Assembly: GCA_004369045.1 (NCBI GenBank)
Contig: ML213526.1
Span: 6,382-70,381, forward strand
Direction of reading: 5' to 3'
From: Heliocybe sulcata
Taxonomy: Eukaryota; Basidiomycota; Agaricomycetes; Gloeophyllales; Gloeophyllaceae
Length of the DNA stretch: 64,000 nucleotides
Part shown: piece after piece, positions 22,375 to 34,679 of the stretch
Layout: every line of letters begins with the position of its first letter
How positions within the stretch are numbered: the stretch's first letter is position 1
Position numbers and translations under genes: made by a program
The notes under the pieces: generated by a model
Told to the model about the DNA's origin: nothing
The model's database searches: none
Seen by the model: the letters and a program-made list of their open reading frames with translations, nothing else

Positions 22375-24329
22375 TCATGGATCGGTATGATTATTTGGCA
22401 AGACAGACACGGCCTCTTCATGTGCAAAAATCAGGCCCGACCGCGGGCACAATTCGATGCTCTGAGATTTTGAGGCGGCTAGGTCGCGGGCTTCGTCGAC
22501 TTCTCGAATATTGAGGTAGAGGCGGCACGCCTGACACGACTTGGTCAGCTGCGGACACGCGTTCAAGTCAAAAGAGGCTCACGGCAATCGAGAAAACGGG
22601 TGGTATGGCTCTGCGTCCAGGGTTAGTCATAACGTAATATCCTAAATTCCTTCGCATGAGCACTCACACTTCTGAGATGGCTGGCAGTAGTCGATTTGGG
22701 TACGCGAAGACAAGCGCCATGGACCCCACCGTAGGCACTACGGTACGTCCCGTCAGACCTACAATGCTGGTGCAGTGTTGGATTGATCCTCACCCATCCA
22801 CCTGTGAATCACAATATCAGGCTCTGGGTTAGCAGGTCGACGTAAATCCACTTACATGAGGTAATAGATGACTCCGTCTCTGAACAATATATAGGAAAGG
22901 GGTGCCATTCCGGGGTCGGAGACTCCATGTCGACACAACGTCCCAACAGTCTTGTACATAGTCAGCGAGAAGAGTGTTGCTATGGTGGTTCAGTTCAGTG
23001 GATTGGTCACCTTGTAGTAAGACAACATACAAGACATGATGAGCCCAGGGATCCTTGTTCGCACAGATCAGGTGCAGCCAGTTGGTCACACAGCCAGGAT
23101 TACGAACCAAGATAAATACTCGATCTTCTCGTCCCAGCTTCTATATACGCATCCAGGCAAGATGTTACTGATTCCTGGGACAAGCTGGGCCGATTTGGCA
23201 GCCTTGGTAGCCTCGGTAATTGCAGTCTTTGAACATGGATTATACAGTTCTTGCTATGTCAGATCAGATAGAACTCACCACCAATACCACTGATTCTAAT
23301 CCGTGAGCGCAACTATATGTTGGAAAGGGTCCAGGACTTACCTAACCATTCAGACACTAATAGCAGGAGCACTAAGGGAAGCGTTGCCATCCAAATACGA
23401 TGCTGCTACACAAATACTGACTGACCTTTGCTATTTCCACGATACAGTGCTCGCACTCGCAGGACCAGCAGGGTATCACCTGATATCGCCACAACCAGGG
23501 CGACCACTCTAAAGGACCCTCCTTAATATGTGTGTCGTATTTGGGACTTTGCGACCTAAGACAAGAGACCAAGGACGTCGTGCTCACGTGCTATATTTGT
23601 CCCATCCAAAACAGCTGGCAATTGAAAGTAAGAAAATGAAGCGCCTACTAGGCGTAGATAGTAGGCTTCACGTACAACTGTCCGTCAATAAAAAGTAAGG
23701 GACACGCCCTGGAGAGACGAGAAACGCTCTTACCTGAGCCGGAAGCCTCGTGCTCAAGCCCACTACCGAGCACTCAGTAAGAAGCGTAGTAATTTTAGGC
23801 AGTCCAACAGCATACCTAATAAATAGAATCTATGGATTCAACGAATGAATATCAGTACAGCGAAGCCCAAGAACATCTGACTCAGACGTACACCATACTG
23901 ATCAGAGCGACAATCCGAAGAAATATGTATAAGACCCTGTGTATGGTCCATTTCGCTCTATATATGTCCGCTCGATGAACTTGTGCTGGAGCATGGGCAT
24001 ATGATGCTGGGCTGACCTCCATACGTGGGATATCTGCAGAGGGGTGAGCATCCATTCTCGGATAATCATAGGCTATCGTACCTCGCGAGGAAGGGTAAGG
24101 ATGTTGTCATACGCGAGCCACATTGCAGAGGCGACTGAGCCATGAGTCGTAAACATAGATCAGACGTGCATTGAAGACCCGAACACCTACCAGTAAAAAG
24201 TTTCACCATGTTCATGTCGCTCAGAAACTGTACGTATTCGTGGACAAGCTGCCCTTCGGGATTGTCGCGGGACATGCTTGGGAAGTCAAAAAGGGCCGAG
24301 TGTAAAGTGTGGCCGGAGGAAGACGGCAT
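22375..24329 (-). CDS. DUF6533-type seven-helix membrane protein, finely split
   Basis: No long frame exists here, but splicing short exons gives a protein of the DUF6533 type that is expanded in mushroom-forming fungi and has no known function. The order is: QLVHEYVQFLSDMNMVKLF and VASAMWLAYDNILTLPRE; an exon joining SHVWR to AKWTIHRVLYIFLRIVALIS; then VVALVVAISGDTLLVLRVRA with LYRGNSK; LFSLTMYKTVGTL; PLSYILFRDGVIYYLM; and the terminal SCQACRLYLNIREVDEARD. At least nine introns of about 30-70 bp are in phase. The region around 23500-23850 and the exon near 22780 are least certain, so partial decay is possible. The start at 24329 is the first ATG of the frame. It is alone in a gene-poor stretch. 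Confidence 0.6.
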
Positions 24330-25263
24330 CGGTCCTAGAGGAGTGCATTAAATACTGGGATGCAGGGGTTGTTGATAAGTAGATCGCAGCCTTTGATTGC
24401 TTGCGATGCGTACATCGCAGGCGATTGAATGAAGACCCAAAAAAATGCCGGACAGATGTAGATTTCAGCTGACGGGGCACTGATGGCCGGATACAGTGCT
24501 GTCGAAGGGTATCAGGGAGCCGATTAGTCGAGAGACAATTGTTCACAGCTTCAACAGACAGAGCGAGGCAGTTATTATCGCGTTCTTTCTTACTAAGATT
24601 CGATGGATGGAAGAGACGAGGAACAGACACATGGGCTTCTCTAGACTTATCTTCATCGAAGCTAGAAATATTTAACGGAGACGGCATGTAGGGCCTGCGT
24701 GATGAGATTCATCATGAGCTATAATTGGTTGAGCATCTTGAATCAGAGCTCTGATTGTTACACCTTGTGAACACAATATACACGTACACGCCATGATATG
24801 CTGCCAAGGATAATTTTGCCATTGAGCGAACTTGTGTCACGGGGATTGTATCTGTTCGATTAATGTTGATCATCCGCTCTTGCGCTCACTGCTGATGCAG
24901 ATGTAGAGCACGCCAATCTGTCACTGTAAATGAGCGAAGATAGAAGGGATGTCCTATGTAAAGCGAGTAGGGCGAGCAGCGGACAGATCCTCTTTACCAG
25001 AGGCACCTGCAGCGTACACCGAGATTAGATACAACTGGCTGAACTGGTCCAGTGCTCCCCATGCCTGGATAGCAAACTGAGACTAGGTACTTCTGACAGC
25101 AAGCGTTTCTTGATTATGCATCTCTTCAATAGAGTATGGCCAGTGGTCCGAGGGCTTCAAGCTTCAACATTAAGTGGAGACGGAGTGCCTTCCATAGCAC
25201 AGCCACTCTCTAGAAGCTCCGCCATCGGGAACCACTATATTCGCCGCAAGCTCTACTTCGAAA
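24330..25263. other. Intergenic between divergent genes
   Basis: 930 bp separate the DUF6533-type gene (minus) from RRP7 (plus). A minus-strand frame at 24286-24687 overlaps the start of the former but lacks recognisable content. Both promoters must lie here. No repeat or RNA gene was seen. Confidence 0.4.
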
Positions 25264-26277
25264 ATGAGCGACCATAGACATCTACCGCCTTCTGTCGCTG
25301 GTTTCACCCTTATTCCTGTGACTTATGCATCCTCGACAATTCACATACTCTACGCTCGAAGACATGTAGGGTCTAAGCGTCACGGAGCTGCCGCTATTCC
25401 GGACGGACGGACGCTCTTCCTTGTCAATGTGCCTCCAGACGCGACAGAGCGAGAGATCGTTCTATTCTTCAAGCAATGCGGCACAGTAGAGCAAGTAATA
25501 TTTGACTGGGAAGCCTCGGATTTAGCTCAGGATCCCGAGACTAGCGAGGATGAGGCCGAAAGTGCAGTGGAACCGGAGTCAGGACAGTCTCACCCACGGA
25601 AGAGACGGAACCTGGCCAAAGGTCCAAAAGAGAAGCCGCCGAAAGTCATATCATTACCTGAGCATCCATTACGAGTGCTTCGAAGAACAGGACATTCCGC
25701 TCATGTTGTCTTCTTGGACGAATCTTCGCTAGAACGTGCTTTAACAGCTACGCAAAAGCCTCGACCTTGGCCAAATTCACCCGAAGAGCCGTGCGGACTA
25801 GCGCATTATACTGCCTTATATGATTCCTTACGACCACCGCTGGATGTCGTTCGCGAGCACGCGGACACATGGATGGAACTATTCGACTACGAGCAGGCGA
25901 AGAAGAAGCAGAAGTCGGAGTATCGCAAGGGCGAGGCTGTTGTGGACGAGGACGGATTTACGCTGGTTACCAGAGGAGGTGCATATGGTCAGACTTTGGG
26001 AGGTGGAGTTGGAGTGGCGAGCAAGAGGTTCCAAGAGACGGGAGAGGTGTCGAAGAGGAAAAGGAAGAAGAAGGAGCCCAAAGAAAAGGAGGACTTCTAT
26101 GCTTTCCAGAGGCGGGAGAAGAAGCGGAGCGGTGAGTCTACTTTCTCTCAGCCTCTCAAGCTCTAACTTCGTGCTCATATGGTTCATGCAGCCCTACTGG
26201 AATTACAGAAAAAATGGGAGGCGGACAAGGCCAAAGTGGAAGAACTCAAGGCGTCAAAGCGCTTCAAGCCATATTGA
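25264..26277 (+). CDS. RRP7: RRP7-like ribosomal RNA processing protein
   Basis: Two exons and about 318 residues. The N-terminal half carries an RRM-like domain: GRTLFLVNVPPDATEREI is the first strand and helix, and TGHSAHVVFLDESSLERAL the third strand and second helix. An acidic/basic insert lies between them, as in Rrp7. The conserved C-terminal segment contains DEDGFTLVTRGGAYGQTLGG, FYAFQRREKKR and, after a single intron (26132-26191), LLELQKKWEADKAKVEEL and KRFKPY at the stop. Rrp7 is part of the UTP-C group of the small-subunit processome and acts with Utp22 in 18S rRNA maturation. The length matches the family. Together with NOP13 and RPA2 it makes ribosome production a recurring theme of the window. 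Confidence 0.94.
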
Positions 26278-26647
26278 CGTTCCAGATTCCCTTACTACTG
26301 CGTCACCTCGACGAACTGGTTGTTCCTCATATATCATATATGGCTTGTCATTTCGAATGCAAGGTTACAGTTGGGTCTCGACGCGTTAGTTATTGTGGAT
26401 GTTCAATAGCGAAGATGTACTGGTAACTGCGTGTGATATCTAGAGAGATCCTGAGGGCCACTGCGACTGCTACAGGAGAGATTTGGGAAGTGCCATGGGA
26501 CGTGCCACAACAAATTCGAAGTACAGTAGCCGCGGCGCGTCGGTGGCTGCTAGCCTTCGAGTTGTCCGTCACCATTGCTCGCGTGCGGCGTCCCTTCCTT
26601 CCAGCGAACATCTGATTCGGTTTTAATTCTCTTGCGACCTTAGGGCT
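26278..26647. other. Intergenic, nothing recognised
   Basis: This 370 bp gap lies between two plus-strand genes. It should hold the RRP7 terminator and the promoter of the zinc-finger gene. The minus-strand frame across it has no recognisable content. Confidence 0.4.
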
Positions 26648-29600
26648 ATGGAACATAATGACCCGTCGCGCCAACTAATTTCGAGGACCATAGTCAACCC
26701 GAGCCAATATGAGGCGAATGCTGCCAAGATCAATCAGTTGAAGCAACTCGTCGCGCAGATGGAACAGCGAAATGAGACGGGATATGTTCGGTATCAGCTG
26801 GAGGAGAAGATTAGAGCGGGCCAGCAGGCGCAGTGAGTGTGTTCAGACCGAGCTACGACGCCCTGAAATGTTCGGAGCCATAACACCTGCATTTCGCTAG
26901 GGACATGTTGGCCCAGCTTGCAGAGATAGATTCCTCCGTGCAGCAGTGCGTATCTATCATGCTTTGCGGCTCTCTTTTCTTAATTATATCCCCTCTTGCA
27001 GACCTGCTGATATCGTGAACGCGTCGACTTCTATGAGCGCAGCCAACACTGGCTATTCCGATCTGGATCTGACCTACCCAATGGACGCTCCTGAGTATGC
27101 AACTGTGCCGACTACCGCGAGTATAGAGGAGGTCAAAAGTCCAGCACAGGTGAGACAAGGGCGCTTCTACTCTTTGCTTGGCCATTCAAGACTTGAGATC
27201 TTAGAACACTCGGTCGTACTCTAAGAGGTCAAGTAATGGCAGCGCTCATCAGTATAGCTATCCTTCCGCATCCTCAGGCGCATCGTCCACGTACAGAGGT
27301 CTTGCCACGAACGGCGACAGCTCGGCATACTACTATCCGCATGTGCAACCAAATACTGTCTATCAAAACCAGGCACACACCGCTCGTCGTATGGCGAACG
27401 TACATGGCAACTCTGCCACGCAGATGAACCCTACCTCGCAGTATTACCGGACTGCCGCGATGACCTCAAACGCCTACCCGGCGTACTACGCCGGCCAGAA
27501 CGTTGCACAGAACTGGAACAATACCGAGAGCTATCACCAGAGTCATCAGCAAGGCCCTGGACCGCATATAAGTTCAGCGGAGCTTTGGGCTCAATTTGCC
27601 CAGCTGCAGCAAGAGGCGCGGAATGCTCAGCGTCATCAGAACGCTGCCTCTACTTCCAGCGGGATTTTGAATGGAAGTACTGGAGGTTCGTCCAGCCTTG
27701 ATGGCGCGCTCGGGAATCGGTTCTCGAGCAGCGCCAACTTAGCCCGCTCTGGATCTCCCGCGACTGTCACTTCTATAGCTCACAATACGCGACCCGCGCA
27801 GACGTCCAGAACAGCGACACCCACGACTAGCGCTCCAGCCCTACCGCCATCGGTTCCCGAACGACCAGGGAGTCGACCAAGGAGTCGACCAGAGAGCCGA
27901 CCAGGGAGTGCGTCGGCTGGTAATGCTCCTGCGCCTGTGGCAGCTCGGGTATCGAAGTCGGATCTGGCAAAGACTTTGATGTCTGAGTATAGGCACGGAC
28001 ATGCCGAGTCTGTGGGCAAGCAGGCCCAGTCTACGTCGACGAGCATCAATCCCTCGCAGCAATCTGCTAGCGCTATGACCGCTCCGAAAGCTAGTGCAGT
28101 GCCAGCTGCACCTAACGCAACTCTGGCTACCTTTCCGGCGACAACTACGACTACGCATCAGAGTCAAGCGGGTTCTCGCACTACTGCCTCTGTTGCTGCC
28201 AATGATTCAACGTCTACACCTACTATTACCACGTTGACTGGGGCTAGTCCGGCCAGTGCTCAGGAAAATCTTCCACGTGTCCGCCCTAATCCTACTGCAA
28301 ATGCCGTGCCCTCTACTATCCTGAAAGGCACGGGAATGCCATCTGCGGGGTACCTTATCCCGACAACAATGTCGCAGTCAGCGACTGCCCCGCCCGGGGT
28401 GTCAAGCAGCATGAGAGACAACCACGCCGTTGCACCGCCCGGTCACCAACATCGTCCTGGAACTGCCCAGTCACATCCCGGACCTACTCAGTCCTTTAAC
28501 AGTCAAGCTTCTGTCATCTCCGCCTCCCCTGCTCCACTCCCCGTTACTCAGTCGCACCCTGCTCAACCATCCGCCCCTGCGACATCCACCAGTCAAGTGT
28601 CCGCTCCCCTAGCAGTCGACGCTCAAACAGCCGGCGCTCAACAATCACAAGCTGATGGTGCATCTCAGCTACCTCAGTCCAAGTCGGCTATTTACTACTC
28701 CTATCCAGGGCTCCCCTACCAGCAATATCGATACATGCCATATCATCAGAACCTCGCAGACACGGTAGCGCAAAACAGGCAGGGCTATTCCCAGTTGGCT
28801 GCCGCGAACGTCAGTCAAACGCGTCTTGATTCAGCTGCTTTCGTGACACAGGCATTGCAACAGTCTTCGCACCATCGAAGCTGGCGTGCCTATGATGCGA
28901 CCACTGGCCGACTGAAGGCGAATGACGTCGTCCATACGAGGCCACCTAGTCCTCGGACGCCTGCGAAAGCGGAGAAGAAGACGTTGGCAAGGGATATTCT
29001 CAGATCGCTTGGGCGGCCTCTGGGACGTTCGCTTATCCGACCTGCCGAATCAGGTGGGGTGAGCGAGGATAATGTGTCTGCTACGTCTGCAGGACCGAGT
29101 TCTGCCGCAGGAAAGGATGGGGAGGAAGGAAGTGATTCGGAGCCTGAGGCGCCGGCGGCATCGCTGCAGGAAATAGAGGATGCTCAAGAGACTATCGCGG
29201 CTTCTTCAACAGAATATGTTGGTAAGGCTGCAGAACCGTTCTTGGATCTTCAGCAAGAATCTTCCCTGCCCAAGAGGAAGAAGGATGGTGTAGCTGACAC
29301 TATAAGTGGAGAGGAGGTCAGCAGGAAGAGACAGAGGTTAGATGAGGTCATAGATAATCGTGAAGTATCGCAGCCTCCCATCGCCGTCCTTCCCAACACT
29401 TCTCCTGATGAGTCTGAAGCCGCCGAGTCCCGCGAGCGGGTCATCGTCGTGACACCTCGCGCGACTGCTAATCCGAAGTCACATTCCAAAGCACAGTCCA
29501 CTGCTGGACAGAGTGCCGATCCAAGTCAAGGCTCCGACAAGGCTAGTCTAGGAAAGCCGGTGTCGCAAAGACTTGCGGTATTCTCGAGAAGCGACAATGT

Positions 29601-31161
29601 CCCGCTTTTTCTACCTTCTCCGTCGAGCTCTCCTTCCGCTACTCCATCTGGTAGAGGTACATCGGAGCATATGCAGATTTCAACCTCTTCACGGAAGAGA
29701 AAGCGAGGACGACCAAGGGTCTTCTTTGACTATGTCCTCGTGCCTCCTTTGCCTCCGTCGAGTATGCAACACTGGAAGAAGAAGCCTGTCACTGGTTCGG
29801 ACTCGGTAGTTCTCGAGGATGACCGTACAACTAGGAGTGGTAGAGAGACACGTAAGCTCTGGTCCACCTGACTCTTCATTATATTCTCACTTCTTTCTCA
29901 GCTGCGGCAACTTTGCCTGTACTTCGTGACGGTACGTTGCTGCGGAATATAGTTGTTTCGGGTGGGCGATGACTCTGAATAGCTGTATCTCCGCAGAGGC
30001 GCTCGAGGAGAGTGCGTTCATAGAGGCATGCAGCCGACTCTCTGTGCGGCGTTGTCATTGGGAATCCTGCGATGCTGTTCTGAATTCTGTGGATAACTTA
30101 TTACGCCATCTTTTCCTGCATCAGGACAACTCCGGCGATGTGAGCGCTTTGTGCTTTTGTTTCACAATTTGGATTGATTTTGCGTAGTATGTATGCCGCT
30201 GGAATGAATGCACCGATATCCTATCCAGTTCAGTTGAATTTGACAAGCATCTTGAAGACCACGCTGCGGACCCGCTTCCGTGCGCCTATCTGGGTACTTT
30301 CCATCCCTTCACCTGCGGACTTCGCTTTGCTCACGATTATGCAGGATGCTATTCTGAATTCAGGACGAGATCTGAACTTCTTCAGCACAACTTACTGAAG
30401 CACAGGAATAGTACGCTGAAGCCCCAGCCCGATCCATTTGCCCCTCAGTCCCACACGCTGGAATCAATAACCGATCACGAAATGTCGCTCCAGCTTCCTT
30501 CCCCACTGTATACATCATACCTTTCGGTCTCCCCTTATCCTATATCCTCAGCCCGGCATGCACAGATTGGTCCCTGGGTATGTTCGAGTCTCGCGATGTA
30601 TTTTGTCTACCAACTTTGCATATATAGGTCCTGCGGCGCATCTTTGGTCCTGTGAATCTGCAACACGCCCAGTATAACGCTGCGGCGCCGTTGCGAGCTT
30701 CAAGACGTCTGGCGAACGCAGAACCTGACCCCAAGTCCACTCTTGCTCGCATTCAATATTCGAGACACGACGAGTATGATTTCGCGAAAGCATCAACTCT
30801 GGACCCACCAGACTTTTGCGACGACCTCCCAAGTCACGAAGTTACCAAGCTCGTCAGCGAGGGCTTGGTGTTCTGGGATTCGAACTCGACTACAGACGTC
30901 GAAATCAAGCAAGAAGATGATCGAGCGCTCGCTTATCCTGAACCAGCGTCCCCCAGCAGATGGCCGACGGAAAATGCCTCTCACGCGCATCAGCGACCAG
31001 ATGACCCAGTGGACGGCGGTGCTTCTTCCGCATCGTCAGATGAGTTACGGTTGCGAGATAACGACTTTGCCGAGCCAGTCGTGGTCAGTGATGGAATCCG
31101 TGAAGGAGATGTGCAGTCGGGGACAGCGAGTGATGAGGAGGCTGTGCAACTAATGTTATAA
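26648..31161 (+). CDS. AT-hook and C2H2 zinc-finger DNA-binding protein
   Basis: About 1290 residues in about ten exons. The N terminus is helical and coiled-coil-like (NAAKINQLKQLVAQMEQR). One exon of more than 800 codons (27236-29851) is disordered and rich in Ser, Thr, Pro, Ala and Gln. Near its end is an AT-hook, RKRKRGRPRVFFDYV. After two short introns come zinc fingers: CHWESCDAVLNSVDNLLRHL plus a following His (C-x4-C-x12-H-x3-H), then CRWNECTDILSSSVEFDKHL plus His of the same spacing. A third, beginning C-x3-C, crosses an intron and ends LLQHNLLKH. An acidic C-terminal tail closes the protein. The features suit a chromatin or transcription factor, with a loose similarity in finger layout to ARID2/Rsc9-type proteins, but no ARID domain is visible. 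Target genes are unknown. Confidence 0.75.
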
Positions 31162-31427
31162 CGCCCTTTTCCAGTGTTATATCGTTACTAGTATACTGCG
31201 CTGTTTATGCGATGACCATGATAGATATCTTCTATGGAGACGTTCTGGCGAGAACATATAATATGCATGATTGTTGTAGCAATCTCTGAAGTCGATACAA
31301 GCATCTAGAAAAGAACTCGCGGTGTTGGGATCACAGCCGGCAGAAGCTTGATAGCAAACAAGACTAGTTTGACAACCGCGACAACATCGTCTGTCTCCTT
31401 CCACACTCCTTTCTGTAAAATATAATC

Positions 31428-34400
31428 ATGCCAGTCGGCTCTGAGAGTCTCGGTGAGTGCTATCTGTCCCTAGTCACCGTCGGCCATGTCGTTGACAGCT
31501 GGTTGCCATGCAGGGCATTCCGGTCCTGTATACATTTCATCCCATTCGGCTGAGGTTATCCTCTCCGAAATTCGACCAATCAAGCTCAAGGTCGATGCGC
31601 TATCTTCCATTAATGTCTTTCTCGACGAGCTGCTCTGGAACGTGCTCAGTGCTTCTCGCTCGTTGACCACGGAAAAGCTGAAGGCTGGGTTGACGAAGGT
31701 GCTGCCAACGCCGCTCGGAAAGGAAGCACTGTTAGAGGCGGAGGTGGAGTTGAGGGCATACTGGGAACGGACAAGCGCTTCAACGCCTTCGTCACCAAAG
31801 AGGCCTGGAGATGATGAGAAGACGTTTAATCTCGATTTGGCGTTCGAGGTGAGTTGCATGTCTGCCTCTGCAGCATCCAGGAATGACACGTAGATCTGTG
31901 GCGCAAAAGCTTTTACGCCTCAAATGTCAAGCGTATTCGACTCTGAACGATGCGGATGAAGATCCTGAAGCTGAATCTCGTCTGTACGATAGGCTTCTCG
32001 CCTCCGGCCAGGTGCTTGTGCCCCCGAAGCCTGCTCTCCTTTCTCCTGCAGCCCTGTACTTGACAGCGATCCTCGAGTGCGTTGAGACATACCCTCTGTT
32101 TGTCCCTAACTTACATATTGCGGTAACTTCAGATCTATATGCGAGTGAGTATCCGGTTACCGTGTGCATAACGGCGCTTATCCTCAACCGTTGCAGACAT
32201 GTCCTTGCGAACGTCGGCCGCGTCGCTGCCCGCGACAGCAGCAGAAGTACCGCCACTGTACACGACTTGCACATAGCTCTATGCGAAGATGACGCTATCT
32301 ATGGTCTCTTTAAGACTATGAGAGGTAAGGTCCATGTGGAGGACAGCGGTGTCACCTCAGACTGATCGTATCAAACACACAGTCTTCGAGCAGATTGAAA
32401 CCATGTCGAGGCCTAGACGTAGCAAGTCATTCTCGCGGTCCTCGGACAAACTGGGGTCTCCCTTGACTGCAGGATCTCCCAGCCAAGACCCTCAATCCCG
32501 CATGCGGTTGTCGTCCGAGTCTGCCTCCACAGCCCACGCCAACGGGAATCCCGGAAACATCGCTGCAGCGTCCGCATCCAGACCTTCCTTTGAGAAATCT
32601 CGCGCACTGAAGATATTCACGTCACATAACAGGTCTTCCAGCGACCAGAACCGGGCCGTGAACGAACAAGCGGAGTCCCAGAGTGGGCACAAGAAGATGG
32701 ATTCCATCCACACTCTGTCCAAACAGGCTTTGGTGGCAAGCGGGGACAGAACAGCAACTCCGGAGATTGAGGTTGGGAACGTTCCTGATATGCATCAGAC
32801 GGACGCTGATGTTCTGCGCAGGATGAAGATTTTGACGAACTGATGCGTTCGGGGGCCACGATGAAAGTGTCTCTTACTCCAGACAGATTGAGGACCATGG
32901 AGGTACGTGTCAAGAATGGTCACTGTTTCATGTTGAAGGGCCAACTATGCATAGGTGTTGAACAAAGAGCGAAACCGACGTGAAAACGCCGCCAAATCCT
33001 CTAAGCCGACTTCGCAGGATGCCACCCAGGCTGCCGTTAATGACCCCGAAGAGTCTTCTAGCCTAAACCCTAAACGTTCCCACGGTAGCAGGAAACCGAC
33101 TTTGCGCCACGTGGACTCGATCATTGAAGACGACGAAGAAAATCATGGCCTTGGTCCCTCTCCCAAACCGCCTAGGAGCAACGGTTATGCCCAACCCCAA
33201 CCCATGCCGTCGCGAACCTCCCCAAACCAGAATTTCCGTTTGCGCTCTATCTCGACGTCCAATACCTTGAACAAGCCATCAATGCAAGGCCTGAACAGGA
33301 AGGCGTCACTCAATGCCATGTCCTCCGCTCCCATGCAGTCTGTCTCAGCGCCTTTCAAAAAGGAACGTCCGATGCCAAAGCAGTTGGATCTTTCCAATGG
33401 TGGTCCCCCTCGTACACGGAAGGTTGGTCGCCGTCGAGAGTCGTTGGACTTGGACGATATCATGAACGGGTCCGACGAAGAGGGCGAAGTCGATACGTTC
33501 AGCGCGGCTCCAAAGACACCCAAGACACCCAAATCAGCCCATCCAGCTGTGACCTCCAGGACTAGGGAGCTTATCGATTTCCTCTCGGAAGGACCGCCAG
33601 ACATGCCTCCGTTACCGAAGACAGCCAGTGTCGTATCTTTCGAAACGACTAAATCGGTCGGGAAACCTTCCGGTTTGAGACGGATGATATCGAAGTTGAG
33701 TAAGGTTGGGTCAACGGAGCACTTGAATGGACATAGTGGGGGAAGGATCAACGACGATGGTATGGCTTCCCTTAGTCGTCGACTTCCAGCTGCCAGCGCT
33801 ACCAGTACATCCCTCGCCGCGCCCTCCCTTTCCTCCAAGAGATCGTATCAGAACGTGGTTGTGGGGACAAGACCTCCTCGGTACGGGCAGGGCCCTGCAT
33901 CACCTCCTCCGTCTTCACCTTCTCTGGGCTCGTCGGAGGGTGTTACCCCTCCTTCATCGTATTCGCGCCGAACAGCTCCATCCAGAGATCCGAGTGATCT
34001 TACCATGACCTCGATGGCATCCTCCATCGCTCATATAAGAGCTGACAACTTCGAAACCACGAAGCCAGTCTCCATTGATCAGTCCTCCATTCCCTCCCGG
34101 GGTCAGCTCTCCCTGAACACAGTCGATTATTCAGAGGAGGACTCCACCAACACTAGGTCTCCGTCCCGCACTTTACCTACCCCTCCTCCGTCACACATCA
34201 GGGATACCGTGACGCCGGATGCTCAAGTCAAGGACTCTCCTCCAGTTGCGCAGTTGAAGGCGACTTCTGAACGTCCGCGGTCGAAGAAGGGCAGGGCAGA
34301 TCAAACTCTGAAGGAGGACCAGAGTGCCAATTCTCCCCCATCCGATGAAGAAGTCAAGGACCTGCGTCGCTTGCTGTCCAAGGCCACATCTGCCGATGAA

Positions 34401-34679
34401 TGTCGTCTGCTCATCGACATGCTACTCCTCAAATGCGGGTTCAAGTTGGATGAAGAACCAGCCCCTGCGGCCTATCCCTCGCCCTCACCGTCCATCGATA
34501 CCCCTATTGCGTCTCATGACTCGGATCTTGAGCAGTCACTCGTGGAATTACTTCTTAGCGGCAGCGCCGCTGACACAGCTATCGCTGCGGTTACGGAAAT
34601 CGACGCTGCTTCAGGCTCTGAGCCTCGTAGCGCGCCACATACCATTAATTCTCCGGTGCCTATGAAGGTAGTAACATGA
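31428..34679 (+). CDS. Histone-fold doublet (H2B-like + H2A-like) protein with long tail
   Basis: About 930 residues. The N-terminal 90 or so match histone H2B in order: ALSSINVFLDELLWNVLSAS parallels its long helix 2, then a Leu-rich helix 3, then VLPTPLGKEALLEAE parallels the H2B C-terminal LLPGELAKHAVSE. After an acidic linker, an H2A-like fold follows: SPAALYLTAILES, a 12-base exon (32133-32144), then HVLANVGRVAARDSSRS and DLHIALCEDDAIYGLF, against H2A VYLTAVLEY, AARDNKK and LQLAIRNDEELNKLL. The remaining 700 residues are Ser/Pro/Lys-rich and apparently disordered. They contain MKVSLTPDRLRTMEVLNKE early on and a conserved-looking helix near the end (DLRRLLSKATSADECRLLID). H2B-then-H2A order is that of the SOS1 histone pseudodimer. 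No RasGEF, DH or PH part is visible. The intron near 31850-31910 lacks a strong in-phase acceptor, so that junction is uncertain. Confidence 0.78.

Noticed and set aside
33185-33838. 217-codon minus-strand frame
   Set aside because: It is antisense to the Ser/Pro-rich tail of the histone-doublet gene, whose frame is open throughout. It is a composition shadow.
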